A DNA stretch of 64,000 nt from Flavobacterium seoulense (GTDB taxonomy: Bacteria > Bacteroidota > Bacteroidia > Flavobacteriales > Flavobacteriaceae), in the NCBI RefSeq assembly GCF_000695795.1, contig NZ_JNCA01000016.1, forward strand, positions 1-64,000, in the 5' to 3' direction. A program made the translations under genes and the position numbers. The notes under the pieces were generated by a model. That model saw nothing but the letters and a program-made list of their open reading frames with translations. It was not told where the DNA came from and ran no database searches. This document shows, piece by piece, positions 9,594-17,273 of the stretch. The stretch's first letter is position 1. Each line of letters opens with the position of its first letter.

Positions 9594-9666
9594 TACTAAT
9601 AATAATTAACAATACATTAATAGCCAAAACTAATTTTGGAATGATGGTTTGTTGGTTTTAAATTTC

Positions 9667-9674
9667 TAAATTTG
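9667..9674 (+). promoter_or_regulatory. Candidate -7 box for trxA
   Basis: TAAATTTG fits TAnnTTTG and lies 57 nt before the trxA ATG. Nearby TTG triplets are 15 nt or less upstream, shorter than usual. Confidence 0.45.
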
Positions 9675-9731
9675 CATAAGTGTTTAAGTAATTAAAGACT
9701 TTCAAATTATAAACTTTAAATTTAAAAAGAT

Positions 9732-10049
9732 ATGGCATTAGCAATAACAGACGCTACTTTTGAAGAAGTAGTATTGAAGTCAGACAAACCAGTTATGGTA
9801 GATTTTTGGGCAGCTTGGTGTGGACCATGTAGAATGGTTGGACCAATCATTGACGAATTAAGTACTGAATACGACGGAAAAGTTGTTGTAGGGAAAGTTG
9901 ATGTTGACGCAAACCAGGAATTTGCTGCTAAATATGGAGTGAGAAACATACCTACAGTATTAGTTTTTCATAACGGAGAAGTCGTAGGAAAACAAGTAGG
10001 AGTTGCTCCTAAACAAACTTACGCAGATAGTTTAGACGCTTTGTTGTAA
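9732..10049 (+). CDS. trxA: Thioredoxin
   Basis: This 105-residue cytoplasmic protein is a classic thioredoxin and reduces protein disulfides with electrons from thioredoxin reductase. The active site WCGPC lies near residues 30-34 (DFWAAWCGPCRM), the cis-proline segment IPTVLVF follows near residue 75, and the length is standard. No signal peptide is present. It is a single-gene unit with its own candidate promoter and a good terminator 28 nt downstream. Confidence 0.97.
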   Translation: MALAITDATFEEVVLKSDKPVMVDFWAAWCGPCRMVGPIIDELSTEYDGKVVVGKVDVDANQEFAAKYGVRNIPTVLVFHNGEVVGKQVGVAPKQTYADSLDALL

Positions 10050-10076
10050 TCGTAAGATTATGATTTATATGAGAAA

Positions 10077-10107
10077 AAGGTTTGACGAAAGTCAAGCCTT
10101 TTTTTTA
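10077..10107 (+). terminator. Rho-independent terminator of trxA
   Basis: AAGGTTTGAC and GTCAAGCCTT form a 10-bp stem with one G-U pair and a GAAA loop, followed by a T-run. Confidence 0.9.
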
Positions 10108-10165
10108 TGAAGTAAATAATGTTGTAGAGAATTATAAAACAATATATTCCTCTAATTGTATTACA

Positions 10166-10300
10166 TTTTACCGCAAAGATTTTCATCTAAAAATGTCTCT
10201 AAAAACAAAAAGTTCGCAAAGCTAATCCAATATACATAGCTTTGCGAACTTTGCCTTTTATAAAAGCTAAAGGTTAAAACTTAGTGTTCTTTGCGGTAAA
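10166..10300 (+). repeat. Dispersed palindromic repeat, ACCGCAAAG family, copy 1
   Basis: The outer ends are TTTTACCGCAAAG and CTTTGCGGTAAA. A 15-bp perfect inner stem pairs 10209-10223 with 10238-10252 (AAAGTTCGCAAAGCT). Related copies lie at 17176-17260 and 31438-31522. No ORF is present. Confidence 0.75.
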
Positions 10301-10387
10301 TTGTTTTTCTCCCCCAAAGTTTAAAGGAATCACTAAAAGATGATATTACATATTTTAATTATTCAGAATCAAAAAATTAAACACAAA

Positions 10388-10415
10388 AAAAGCGATTCAA
10401 AAATGAATCGCTTTA
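10388..10415 (-). terminator. Terminator of the downstream tRNA-Asp gene
   Basis: On the minus strand a 10-11 bp stem built on AAAGCGATTCA with a 4-nt loop is followed by a T-run. It lies 11 nt after the tRNA 3' end. Confidence 0.8.
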
Positions 10416-10425
10416 ACAATTTTAG

Positions 10426-10499
10426 CGGTCTGGACGGGACTCGAACCCGCGACCCCATGCGTGACAGGCATGTATTCTAACCAACTGAACTACCAAACC
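10426..10499 (-). tRNA. tRNA-Asp (anticodon GTC), copy 1
   Basis: The minus strand folds as a 74-nt tRNA. The acceptor arm GGTTTGG pairs with CCAGACC and the discriminator base is G. The D-loop region is TAGTTCAGTTGGTTAGA, the anticodon loop CTGTCAC gives GTC for aspartate, and the T-arm is CGGGTTCGAGTCCCG. CCA is not encoded. The sequence is identical to the copy at 10753-10826. Confidence 0.97.
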
Positions 10500-10517
10500 T
10501 CTGCTTTATTGCGAGTG

Positions 10518-10549
10518 CAAATATACAATATAATTTCTTTTAAAAACAA
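10518..10549 (-). promoter_or_regulatory. Promoter of tRNA-Asp copy 1
   Basis: The minus strand reads TTG, 21 nt, TATATTTG (boxes at 10547-10549 and 10518-10525), a good Bacteroidota sigma-ABfr-type promoter 19 nt before the tRNA. Confidence 0.7.
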
Positions 10550-10596
10550 GTCTTCAATTAAAAAAATAATTCTTTTTTTTGATACCTCTTTAAAAT

Positions 10597-10712
10597 CAAA
10601 AAAGCCATTCACATTTAAGTGAAAAGCTTTTCATTGGTTTAACTACTAAACCGAGGTCAGCTAACTAGGCCGACCTAACAACACAACTAACTTTAGATAC
10701 CGTATAGTGGAA
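10597..10712 (-). ncRNA. Possible small RNA or tRNA-Asp relict between the tRNA genes
   Basis: Between the two tRNA units the minus strand carries compact structure: AGGTC pairing with GACCT, a GGTTTA/TAAACC hairpin, then an imperfect hairpin with a T-run (10598-10633). GGTTTAGTAGTT resembles the tRNA-Asp 5' end GGTTTGGTAGTT (11 of 12 bases). No clear -7 box precedes it and no complete tRNA can be folded. It could be a decayed tRNA duplicate. Confidence 0.2.
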
Positions 10713-10715
10713 AAA

Positions 10716-10741
10716 AAAGCCTTTCTGTTACGAAAGGCTTT
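10716..10741 (-). terminator. Terminator of tRNA-Asp copy 2
   Basis: On the minus strand AAAGCCTTTC pairs perfectly with GAAAGGCTTT across a 6-nt loop and a T-run follows. It lies 12 nt after the tRNA end. Confidence 0.85.
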
Positions 10742-10752
10742 CCCAATATTAG

Positions 10753-10826
10753 CGGTCTGGACGGGACTCGAACCCGCGACCCCATGCGTGACAGGCATGT
10801 ATTCTAACCAACTGAACTACCAAACC
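10753..10826 (-). tRNA. tRNA-Asp (anticodon GTC), copy 2
   Basis: This 74-nt gene is identical base for base to the copy at 10426-10499, with the GTC anticodon. Fifteen bases of 5' flank (CGCAATAAAGCAGAG) are also shared, indicating a tandem duplication, while the terminators differ. Confidence 0.97.
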
Positions 10827-10844
10827 TCTGCTTTATTGCGGTGG

Positions 10845-10874
10845 CAAAGATACAATAGATTTCTATTTAAACAA
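10845..10874 (-). promoter_or_regulatory. Promoter of tRNA-Asp copy 2
   Basis: The minus strand reads TTG, 19 nt, TATCTTTG (10872-10874 and 10845-10852), 19 nt before the tRNA start, at the same offset as for copy 1. Confidence 0.72.
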
Positions 10875-10912
10875 GCCTTTTTACTAAAAATAATAATATA
10901 TTTTTTTGATAA

Positions 10913-11839
10913 TTACCCAAACTTTTGTTTTTCAACCAAATAAGTTAGCATTATTTTTTCAAAATCTTCTCTCACGCTTACCGGAACGTACTTTATTTTG
11001 TTTTGTGCGCAGCTTAATGCCAATCTTTTAAAATAAGAAGCTGCCTGTTTTTCGTATTCTTCTTTTACATTATCAGCAAAAACAACTATTTCATCTCCGG
11101 TTTCTACATCGATGAATTTTCGTGGCACATTGTCAAAATCAAAATTGAGCTCTGTTTTTCCATCTACTACATGAAATAAGACTACCTTATGTTTATTGTG
11201 TTTCAAATGCTGCAAAGCAGTCAACAATCGCTCTTCTTCCCCTATTTGAAACATATCTGTGAACAAAACAATCATCGAACGACGATGAATTTTTTCGGCA
11301 ATTTGATGCAAAAAAGTAATGGTATCGGTGCTTTTCTTACCAACGGGTTCTTCTAACAAATTTTCTAATGCATTTAACACCATACGATGATGACGATCAC
11401 TGCCTTTTTCGGGCGCATAATATTCATACGTATCTGAAAACACACTAAGCCCTACAGCATCTCTTTGTTTCTTTAAAAGATTCATTAATATGGCTGAAGC
11501 CAAAACAGAAAAACCTATTTTACTTTCATAAAAATTCTGATTTGTATTTAATTTAGGATAATGCATCGACGAAGAATTATCAATAATAATATGACATCGC
11601 AAATTAGTTTCTTCTTCAAACTGTTTGGTATACAATCGGTCTGTTTTTGCGAATAACTTCCAGTCAATATGCTTAGTACTTTCGCCTGTATTATATACTT
11701 TATGCTCAGCAAATTCAGCCGAAAATCCATGAAACGGACTTTTATGCATTCCTGAAATAAAACCTTCTACCACTTGATTAGCAAGTAATTCTAAATGCTG
11801 AAAACTAGCAATTATACCTATTTGTGATTCTATCTTCAT
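10913..11839 (-). CDS. DUF58 domain protein (von Willebrand A-like)
   Basis: The 308-residue protein matches the DUF58 family. The N-terminal half contains the family block HKVYNTGESTKHIDWKLFAKTD followed by a MIDAS-like DNSSSM (here IIDNSSSMHYP, about residue 90), and the rest is a VWA-like fold. There is no signal peptide or membrane segment. DUF58 proteins usually work with a MoxR AAA ATPase in chaperone-like or stress roles, but no MoxR gene is adjacent here. A DUF456 membrane-protein gene lies 23 nt upstream on the same strand and may be co-transcribed. The biochemical role is unknown. Confidence 0.85.
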   Translation of the reverse strand: MKIESQIGIIASFQHLELLANQVVEGFISGMHKSPFHGFSAEFAEHKVYNTGESTKHIDWKLFAKTDRLYTKQFEEETNLRCHIIIDNSSSMHYPKLNTNQNFYESKIGFSVLASAILMNLLKKQRDAVGLSVFSDTYEYYAPEKGSDRHHRMVLNALENLLEEPVGKKSTDTITFLHQIAEKIHRRSMIVLFTDMFQIGEEERLLTALQHLKHNKHKVVLFHVVDGKTELNFDFDNVPRKFIDVETGDEIVVFADNVKEEYEKQAASYFKRLALSCAQNKIKYVPVSVREDFEKIMLTYLVEKQKFG

Positions 11840-11862
11840 CTATCAAATGTAATATTTTCAAA

Positions 11863-12363
11863 CTAAAAAAGAAGCGATTTGTAGTCCCAAACAATAGAAA
11901 TAAATATTCCGAAATAAATTATACAAAGCATAAACTGTATAAAAGCAGAAGCCAAAATCCCTATCACTGAACCTGTGGCTGCCCTAATTGCCTGTTGTGC
12001 ATTTTTAGCATCAAATACTAATTCGCCAATTAAAGCACCTAAAAATGGCCCAATTACAAACCCAAAAGGAATTGGAGTCAATAGTCCGATTACGAGACCA
12101 ATATTCGTTCCCCAAATTCCTGCTTTACTTCCGCCAAATCGTTGTGTTCCTTTGGCTGGCAAAATATAATTGGCAATAAAAAAAATCACAACAACTAAAA
12201 AAGTGATGCCTAAAACCCAATAATTGACCGGAACCACACTAGTAAGATATAAAAAAAGAATTCCTAACCAGCATAAACCAATTCCTGGCAACACAGGTAA
12301 AAAACTTCCCACAACACCAATTAGCATACAGGCTAATCCCAGAATTAAAAGTAAAATATCCAT
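11863..12363 (-). CDS. DUF456 family membrane protein
   Basis: This 166-residue hydrophobic protein has about four to five membrane helices and a glycine-rich repeated core (GSFLPVLPGIGLCWLG near the start, FGFVIGPFLGALIGEL in the middle), which fits DUF456. It probably sits in the inner membrane. No enzymatic motif is visible and the function is not known. It is 23 nt upstream of the DUF58 gene, so the two are likely in one operon, and divergent from the small exported gene at 12433 with a TTTTTATTAA repeat (12370-12398) between them. Confidence 0.8.
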   Translation of the reverse strand: MDILLLILGLACMLIGVVGSFLPVLPGIGLCWLGILFLYLTSVVPVNYWVLGITFLVVVIFFIANYILPAKGTQRFGGSKAGIWGTNIGLVIGLLTPIPFGFVIGPFLGALIGELVFDAKNAQQAIRAATGSVIGILASAFIQFMLCIIYFGIFISIVWDYKSLLF

Positions 12364-12432
12364 AAATTAATTTTTATTAATTTTTATTAATTTTGATAAA
12401 AATAAAGATAATCATTTATTTCCTACATCACG

Positions 12433-12804
12433 ATGAGAAAAATTATAGTATTCCTTTTTATAGTCTTTTTTTCGAAAATAGTTCTGGCTCAAAACGAACC
12501 CAAAAAAAGTACCGATGCCATCATGAAAGAGCAAATCTATGAGGCAAATAAGAAAAAAATAATGAATTTCTCCATGAAAGATTTCGATCAGCTTTTTTTC
12601 GAATTTTCCGAAAAGAAATCAGATCCTAATTTGATTTTATCAAAAGAAGAATTTTATAATTACACCGTAAAAATCGCAGCTTATTCTGATCGCTTGGCAA
12701 AATTATATCCCAAAGAGAAAGAAATTGCCGAAGCCAATAAGCAAAAATGGCTTTCAGAAAATTATCAAGATTATTTACTTTCTAAAGCATCTGCAAAAAA
12801 ATAA
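12433..12804 (+). CDS. Small exported protein of unknown function
   Basis: The protein has 123 residues. A clear signal peptide (MRKIIVFLFIVFFSKIVLAQ) is followed by a charged, Lys/Glu-rich helical domain with no recognised motif and no cysteines. I do not recognise a family. It is directly followed by a lipoprotein gene (stop at 12804) and the two are probably co-transcribed. TAATTTTG at 12388-12395 fits the -7 consensus. A periplasmic location is inferred from the signal peptide. Confidence 0.7.
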   Translation: MRKIIVFLFIVFFSKIVLAQNEPKKSTDAIMKEQIYEANKKKIMNFSMKDFDQLFFEFSEKKSDPNLILSKEEFYNYTVKIAAYSDRLAKLYPKEKEIAEANKQKWLSENYQDYLLSKASAKK

Positions 12805-12846
12805 TTGTATTTTTATAAAATATTGGTCGAATTCAAAAACAAAACC

Positions 12847-13323
12847 TTGAAGCATTATTACTTTTTTTTACTCTTCGCTTTCTTCAATTCCTGTCAATAC
12901 TTCGAAAAGCAAGTGCCGTCAGAAAAAGAATTATTGCAAAAGCAACTGAAAGCAATAAACTGGAAAGAAGTAGACGAATACCCTTCCTTTGTAGATTGCG
13001 ACAAACTGGATGAAAAAGTACAGCGTCAACAATGTTTTTTTGACAGTCTTACGCAACTCATTCAGGACAAATTGCAAGTCGACACACTTTCATCTCTTTA
13101 CCCGGAACTCGACACGATCGAAGTGAAAGTAACTGTTTTTCCTAATTCCAGAATGAAATTCGAACCGCAATTCCCAAAAGATTCTGCTGCTTATGATACG
13201 ATTAAAATTGATAGCATTTTACACGCCCGACTAGTTGGTTTCCCAAAAGTAAATCCCGCTCTAAAACAAGGAATTCCTGTAAAAACACAATTTATTCTTC
13301 CTGTAATTATTAAAGTGGAGTAG
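12847..13323 (+). CDS. Small lipoprotein, TonB C-terminal-like
   Basis: The frame is open from 12805, but TTG at 12847 gives a compact lipoprotein signal (KHYYFFLLFAFFNSC) with the lipidated cysteine at residue 16, so I prefer it. That leaves 158 residues. The end of the protein (KVNPALKQGIPVKTQF, then a beta strand) resembles the C-terminal region of small energy-transducer TonB-like proteins of Flavobacteria, but no transmembrane anchor or proline-rich linker is present. It follows the exported protein at 12433 without a gap. The function is not established. Confidence 0.6.
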   Translation: MKHYYFFLLFAFFNSCQYFEKQVPSEKELLQKQLKAINWKEVDEYPSFVDCDKLDEKVQRQQCFFDSLTQLIQDKLQVDTLSSLYPELDTIEVKVTVFPNSRMKFEPQFPKDSAAYDTIKIDSILHARLVGFPKVNPALKQGIPVKTQFILPVIIKVE

Positions 13324-13382
13324 TTTTTAATATTTAGTTAACAGATAGCAATAAACCGATTGAGATTCGATATTCAAAAGTC

Positions 13383-14480
13383 TTAAAATCTCCTGCCTTT
13401 CCATTCGTATTTTCCAAATAGTGAATATAAAGCTACGCTTACACTAAAAAAAGGATAAAGCAAATTACTTAAAACCAAATAGCTTATCTTATCTTTTGTC
13501 AAAAATCGATTTGCCTGATAAATCAAAATACTATCAATAATACATTTGGAAAAAAACAGCGAAAACGGCAATAAAAATGAGACTAGCCCCATAATCCATA
13601 ATCCATAACTTATAATTAAACTCAAATTTCCAGCAAAAACAACCAATGCTAATAGTTTTCCAAAATTGCTTTGGTACGAACTTGTTTTAGAAGCCCAGCG
13701 TACTCTTTGATAAAACAAAGTTTTCCAGCTGACAACAGCACTTGTAGTAATAATGTTATTTTGAGATTTAAGATAGTGTACTTTTTGAGGAAACTTTGCA
13801 ATTGCTTTTTGCAATAAAAAAACATCATCACCGCTGGCAACAGTATCGTTTCCTTCAAAACCATTTAGTTCCTGAAAAAGCAATTTGGTATAAGCTAAAT
13901 TCGCACCATTACACATAAACCCTTTCTTAATTCCAAAACTTCCTATCGTCGCACCTTGTAAACTCGCCAAATCCAATTGCTGAAAATGATCTAAAAAAGA
14001 ATTATTACAACGATAAGTAACGGCTCCGGAAATCATAGCAACTTCATGTGTTTGAATGTAATTATCCAAAGTTAAAAGCCAATTTTCAGGAACTACACAA
14101 TCGGCATCAGTAGTAATAATCCAAGGCGTTTTTACCAAAGGAATCGCAGTCGAAATCGCGTCTTTCTTAGGAGAATTTGATACTCTGATATTATTGATTA
14201 GTAAAACTTGAAATTTGGAATTTAAAATTTGGAATTTTTCAGTTGATTGATCATCAACCAAAATCACTTCAAACAAATTCGTTGGATAATTCAATTTCGA
14301 AATACTTTCTAAAAGCACTGGTAAATTTCCGGCTTCATTTCGAAAAGGAACTATAATCGTAAAAGCTGTTTTGGGTTCTAAATCAATTGCGTCATAGTTT
14401 TTTACTTTTGTAAAACCATAAATCAGAAGACAAATCGCTATACAATAAAACAATGCTATGAAGAGCAAAAAAAACATCAT
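13383..14480 (-). CDS. Membrane glycosyltransferase family 2
   Basis: This 365-residue GT-A enzyme has one N-terminal membrane helix (residues 1-24) and two to three C-terminal helices. It has FTIIVPFRNE at the start of the fold, VDDQS, the DxD-like TTDADC, GDDVFLL and the QRVRWASK motif of processive-type GT2 enzymes. It would transfer a sugar from an activated donor to a lipid or polysaccharide at the inner membrane; the acceptor cannot be told. It overlaps the upstream flippase-like gene by 4 bp, so the two are translationally coupled. Two tandem copies of AAATTTGGAATTT sit inside the gene at 14211-14237 and encode the odd KFQILNSKFQ insertion after VDDQSTE. Confidence 0.88.
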   Translation of the reverse strand: MMFFLLFIALFYCIAICLLIYGFTKVKNYDAIDLEPKTAFTIIVPFRNEAGNLPVLLESISKLNYPTNLFEVILVDDQSTEKFQILNSKFQVLLINNIRVSNSPKKDAISTAIPLVKTPWIITTDADCVVPENWLLTLDNYIQTHEVAMISGAVTYRCNNSFLDHFQQLDLASLQGATIGSFGIKKGFMCNGANLAYTKLLFQELNGFEGNDTVASGDDVFLLQKAIAKFPQKVHYLKSQNNIITTSAVVSWKTLFYQRVRWASKTSSYQSNFGKLLALVVFAGNLSLIISYGLWIMGLVSFLLPFSLFFSKCIIDSILIYQANRFLTKDKISYLVLSNLLYPFFSVSVALYSLFGKYEWKGRRF

Positions 14481-15421
14481 ACAATTTCTTTAGTCTTAAA
14501 ATTCAACACATAATAACTCCCTATCACAACCGGAATCACTACATTGAGAAACCACATTAAAGTCGAAATAAAAATTACAATCCATTCATTAACACCTAAT
14601 ATTCCAAAGAAATAAATTGCCACACTTCCTTTAACTGCGAAATCCAAAAATTGAAAAGTAGGTAAAGAGGAAGCCAGAAAATAAACACTCGAAATTGTAG
14701 TTATCAGCGTCAAATAAGGCAAATCAACATCAAAAGCTAAAAACAAAAAGTAATATTGATGCGAAAAAACCAAATACCGACAAACTCCCAAAAGGATATT
14801 TCGCTGGTGAATGGACTTCGGAATTTCATTAATTTTATGAATCAATTTTTCTATCGAATACCCTTTTATATTTATTTTCTTCGAAAAAAAGAAAATCCCA
14901 GATAACAAAAAACAAGCTCCAAACAGAATTAGAACTGTTTTTGCAGTAATTACATGATACAATGTATTGAAATACAGCAAACCAAATATCCCAAAAACAA
15001 CCGTTAAAACCATTTGGATTCCGTTACAAATCAAGTTCAGAAAAATCACTTTTTTAGTTTCTGATTTATTGAAAAACAAAGCTTTTCCAGCATATTCACC
15101 AACACCGTTTGGCGTAAATAATCCAGCGGTTAAAGCAGCTAAAACTTGTTTTGTCGATTCGGATACAGTAATTTTATGAATGTGCTGAACAAGATTTTGC
15201 CATTTCAGGATTTCGAAATAACGATTTAAAACACTTAACAACAAAATAAATCCAATGCCTAAAACCGATTGATTTTTTCGAAACAACACAATAAATTTTT
15301 GCCAATCTAATTTATCGTTATTTGCCAGTTGATTGTAAATAAAATAAAACGCAGCAGCAACTATCAAAACTTTAGTTAGAAGTACAAGGAATTGCTTAGT
15401 TTTGTGAGGAATTGAAATCAT
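14477..15421 (-). CDS. LPG synthase/flippase-like integral membrane protein
   Basis: This protein has 314 residues and about eight membrane helices. It contains the family segment GVGEYAGKALFF (after TAGLFTPN) of the lysylphosphatidylglycerol synthetase transmembrane/UPF0104 superfamily, whose members flip or modify lipids. I chose the ATG at 15421 rather than an upstream TTG at 15490, because the extra 23 residues would overlap ruvC and carry the promoter box. The gene is coupled to the GT2 gene by a 4-bp overlap. A lipid-linked glycan role for the pair is an inference. Confidence 0.78.
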   Translation of the reverse strand: MISIPHKTKQFLVLLTKVLIVAAAFYFIYNQLANNDKLDWQKFIVLFRKNQSVLGIGFILLLSVLNRYFEILKWQNLVQHIHKITVSESTKQVLAALTAGLFTPNGVGEYAGKALFFNKSETKKVIFLNLICNGIQMVLTVVFGIFGLLYFNTLYHVITAKTVLILFGACFLLSGIFFFSKKINIKGYSIEKLIHKINEIPKSIHQRNILLGVCRYLVFSHQYYFLFLAFDVDLPYLTLITTISSVYFLASSLPTFQFLDFAVKGSVAIYFFGILGVNEWIVIFISTLMWFLNVVIPVVIGSYYVLNFKTKEIV

Positions 15422-15425
15422 GCTG

Positions 15426-15454
15426 CAAAAGTAAACAATTTGAAAATGTAGCAA
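15426..15454 (-). promoter_or_regulatory. Promoter of the flippase-GT2 operon
   Basis: The minus strand reads TTG, 18 nt, TACTTTTG (15452-15454 and 15426-15433). The -7 box ends 4 nt before the ATG, so the mRNA would be leaderless or nearly so. Confidence 0.6.
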
Positions 15455-15483
15455 TTTGAAACCACAAACTTTAAATACAACTT

Positions 15484-16038
15484 TTGACAAAAGAACGCAT
15501 CATATTAGGTATTGATCCGGGAACCACTATTATGGGGTTTGGCTTAATACGTGTTATCAATAAAAAAATGGAATTTTTGCAATTAAATGAATTGCAATTA
15601 TCTAAATATGATAATCATTACCAAAAGCTAAGAATCATTTTTGAACGAACTATTGAATTAATCGACACCCATAATCCAGACGAAATTGCCATCGAAGCAC
15701 CTTTTTTTGGCAAAAACGTACAATCGATGTTAAAGCTTGGTCGTGCACAAGGTGTGGCTATGGCTGCCGGACTTTCCAGAGATATTCCTATTACCGAATA
15801 TGAACCTAAAAAAATTAAAATGGCAATTACCGGAAACGGAAATGCCAGCAAAGAACAGGTTGCTAAAATGCTGCAACAACTTTTAGGTTTAAAAGAATTA
15901 CCTAAAAATCTCGATTCCACCGATGGTTTGGCTGCAGCAGTTTGTCATTTTTTTAATTCTGGAAAAGTTATAGCAGGAAAAAGTTATTCAGGTTGGGATG
16001 CTTTTGTGAAACAGAATGAAGAACGAATTAATAAGTAG
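15484..16038 (+). CDS. ruvC: Holliday junction endonuclease RuvC
   Basis: This 184-residue nuclease cleaves Holliday junctions with RuvAB during recombination. Catalytic acids are visible in GIDPGTT (D10 region), AIEAPFFGKN, and the C-terminal DSTDGLAAAVCHF block, in the standard RNase H-fold order. The start is TTG at 15484, since the protein must begin just before KERIILGIDPG and no ATG is available. The gene is divergent from the flippase operon, and its stop codon overlaps the hemW start by one base. Confidence 0.95.
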   Translation: MTKERIILGIDPGTTIMGFGLIRVINKKMEFLQLNELQLSKYDNHYQKLRIIFERTIELIDTHNPDEIAIEAPFFGKNVQSMLKLGRAQGVAMAAGLSRDIPITEYEPKKIKMAITGNGNASKEQVAKMLQQLLGLKELPKNLDSTDGLAAAVCHFFNSGKVIAGKSYSGWDAFVKQNEERINK

Positions 16039-17171
16039 TGGCAGGAATCTACATTCACATACCATTTTGCAAACAAGCATGTAATTATTGCGACTTTTAT
16101 TTTTCTACTTCAATGAAAAAGAAAGACGAAATGGTTTTGGCTTTAGCCAAAGAAATTGTCATTCGAAAAAATGAGTTCGAAAATGAGACAATAGAAACCA
16201 TTTATTTTGGTGGCGGTACACCTTCTATATTAGCGATTGCAGATTTGAGATTATTGATTGATTCGATTTATGAAAATTATAAAGTCATTGAAAATCCCGA
16301 AATTACAGTCGAAGCTAATCCGGATGATTTATCAGAAGAACAAATAATCGCATTATCAAATAATCGGATTAACAGATTAAGCATTGGAATTCAATCGTTT
16401 TTTGAAGACGATTTGAAAATGATGAATCGGGCGCACAATTCGGCGGAAGCCAAAAAATGTTTGGAAATTGCCACAAAATATTTCGATAATATTTCGCTGG
16501 ATTTAATTTATGGTGTTCCGGGTATGAGCAACGAAAAATGGAAACAAAATATTGAAACTGCCTTGAGTTTTAATATTCCGCATATTTCAAGCTATGCTTT
16601 AACTGTAGAACCAAAAACAGCATTGCACAAATTAGTCCAAAAAGGAAAAGTAACCGCTCCAAAAGACGAAGTGGCTTCGGAACATTTTATGATTTTGGTC
16701 GAAATGCTAGAAGCAAATAGTTTTGTTCATTACGAATTATCGAATTTTGGCAAACCTGATTATTTTTCGAAAAACAATTCGGCGTATTGGTTGGGTAAAA
16801 AATACATCGGAATTGGACCTTCGGCGCATAGTTATAATGGCATTTCCAGAAGTTGGAATGTTGCCAATAATTCACTTTATTTAAAATCCATTCAGGAAAA
16901 CCAACTCCCAAATGAAACCGAAATCTTATCCGTTACCGATCGCTATAATGAATATGTTATGACAGGATTACGAACTATTTGGGGCGTTTCATTAGACAGA
17001 ATTCAAACTGAATTTGGACAAAATTATCTGGATTACTTATTAAAAGAAGCTAAACGATTTTTAAACGACGATTTACTCTTTATTGAAAACAACACCCTGA
17101 AAACAACTAAAAAAGGAAAGTTTTTAACGGATGGAATTGCAAGTGATTTGTTTTACTTAAATTTGGAATAA
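16038..17171 (+). CDS. hemW: HemW-type radical SAM protein
   Basis: This 377-residue cytoplasmic protein carries the radical-SAM cluster motif CKQACNYC near residue 10, with IHIPFC before it and FGGGTPS after it, as in HemW (formerly called oxygen-independent coproporphyrinogen oxidase-like). HemW is a heme chaperone that inserts heme into proteins; it lacks the extra cysteine region of true HemN. The start GTG at 16038 overlaps the ruvC stop (TAGTG), so the two are co-translated. The C-terminal HemN_C domain is present (RYNEYVMTGLRTIWG). Confidence 0.92.
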   Translation: MAGIYIHIPFCKQACNYCDFYFSTSMKKKDEMVLALAKEIVIRKNEFENETIETIYFGGGTPSILAIADLRLLIDSIYENYKVIENPEITVEANPDDLSEEQIIALSNNRINRLSIGIQSFFEDDLKMMNRAHNSAEAKKCLEIATKYFDNISLDLIYGVPGMSNEKWKQNIETALSFNIPHISSYALTVEPKTALHKLVQKGKVTAPKDEVASEHFMILVEMLEANSFVHYELSNFGKPDYFSKNNSAYWLGKKYIGIGPSAHSYNGISRSWNVANNSLYLKSIQENQLPNETEILSVTDRYNEYVMTGLRTIWGVSLDRIQTEFGQNYLDYLLKEAKRFLNDDLLFIENNTLKTTKKGKFLTDGIASDLFYLNLE

Positions 17172-17175
17172 ATGA

Positions 17176-17260
17176 TTTAACCGCAAAGAACACAAAGAAG
17201 GCGCAATGGCCACAAAGTTTGGTGAACTTTGCGTTAATCTTAGTGACCTTTGTGGTTAAA
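17176..17260 (+). repeat. Dispersed palindromic repeat, ACCGCAAAG family, copy 2
   Basis: The element begins TTTAACCGCAAAGAACACAAAG and ends with CTTTGTGGTTAAA, giving inverted ends; the inside carries further ACAAAG and CTTTG pairs. It fills the gap between hemW and the cyclase-family gene. Confidence 0.75.
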
Positions 17261-17273
17261 AAATTATAGTTAT

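Noticed and set aside
10707..10943. A 78-codon plus-strand open frame across the tRNA-Asp region
   Set aside because: It runs antisense through tRNA-Asp copy 2 and its terminator; the translated WTGLEPATPCVTGM is the familiar false peptide from an antisense tRNA.
15422..15490. 23-codon N-terminal extension of the flippase-like protein
   Set aside because: It would overlap the ruvC start, contain the promoter boxes and begin at TTG; the ATG at 15421 is a better start.
17250..17273. Upstream TTG start for the cyclase-family gene
   Set aside because: The TTG lies inside the palindromic repeat; ATG 17274 begins the family N-terminus without repeat-derived residues.
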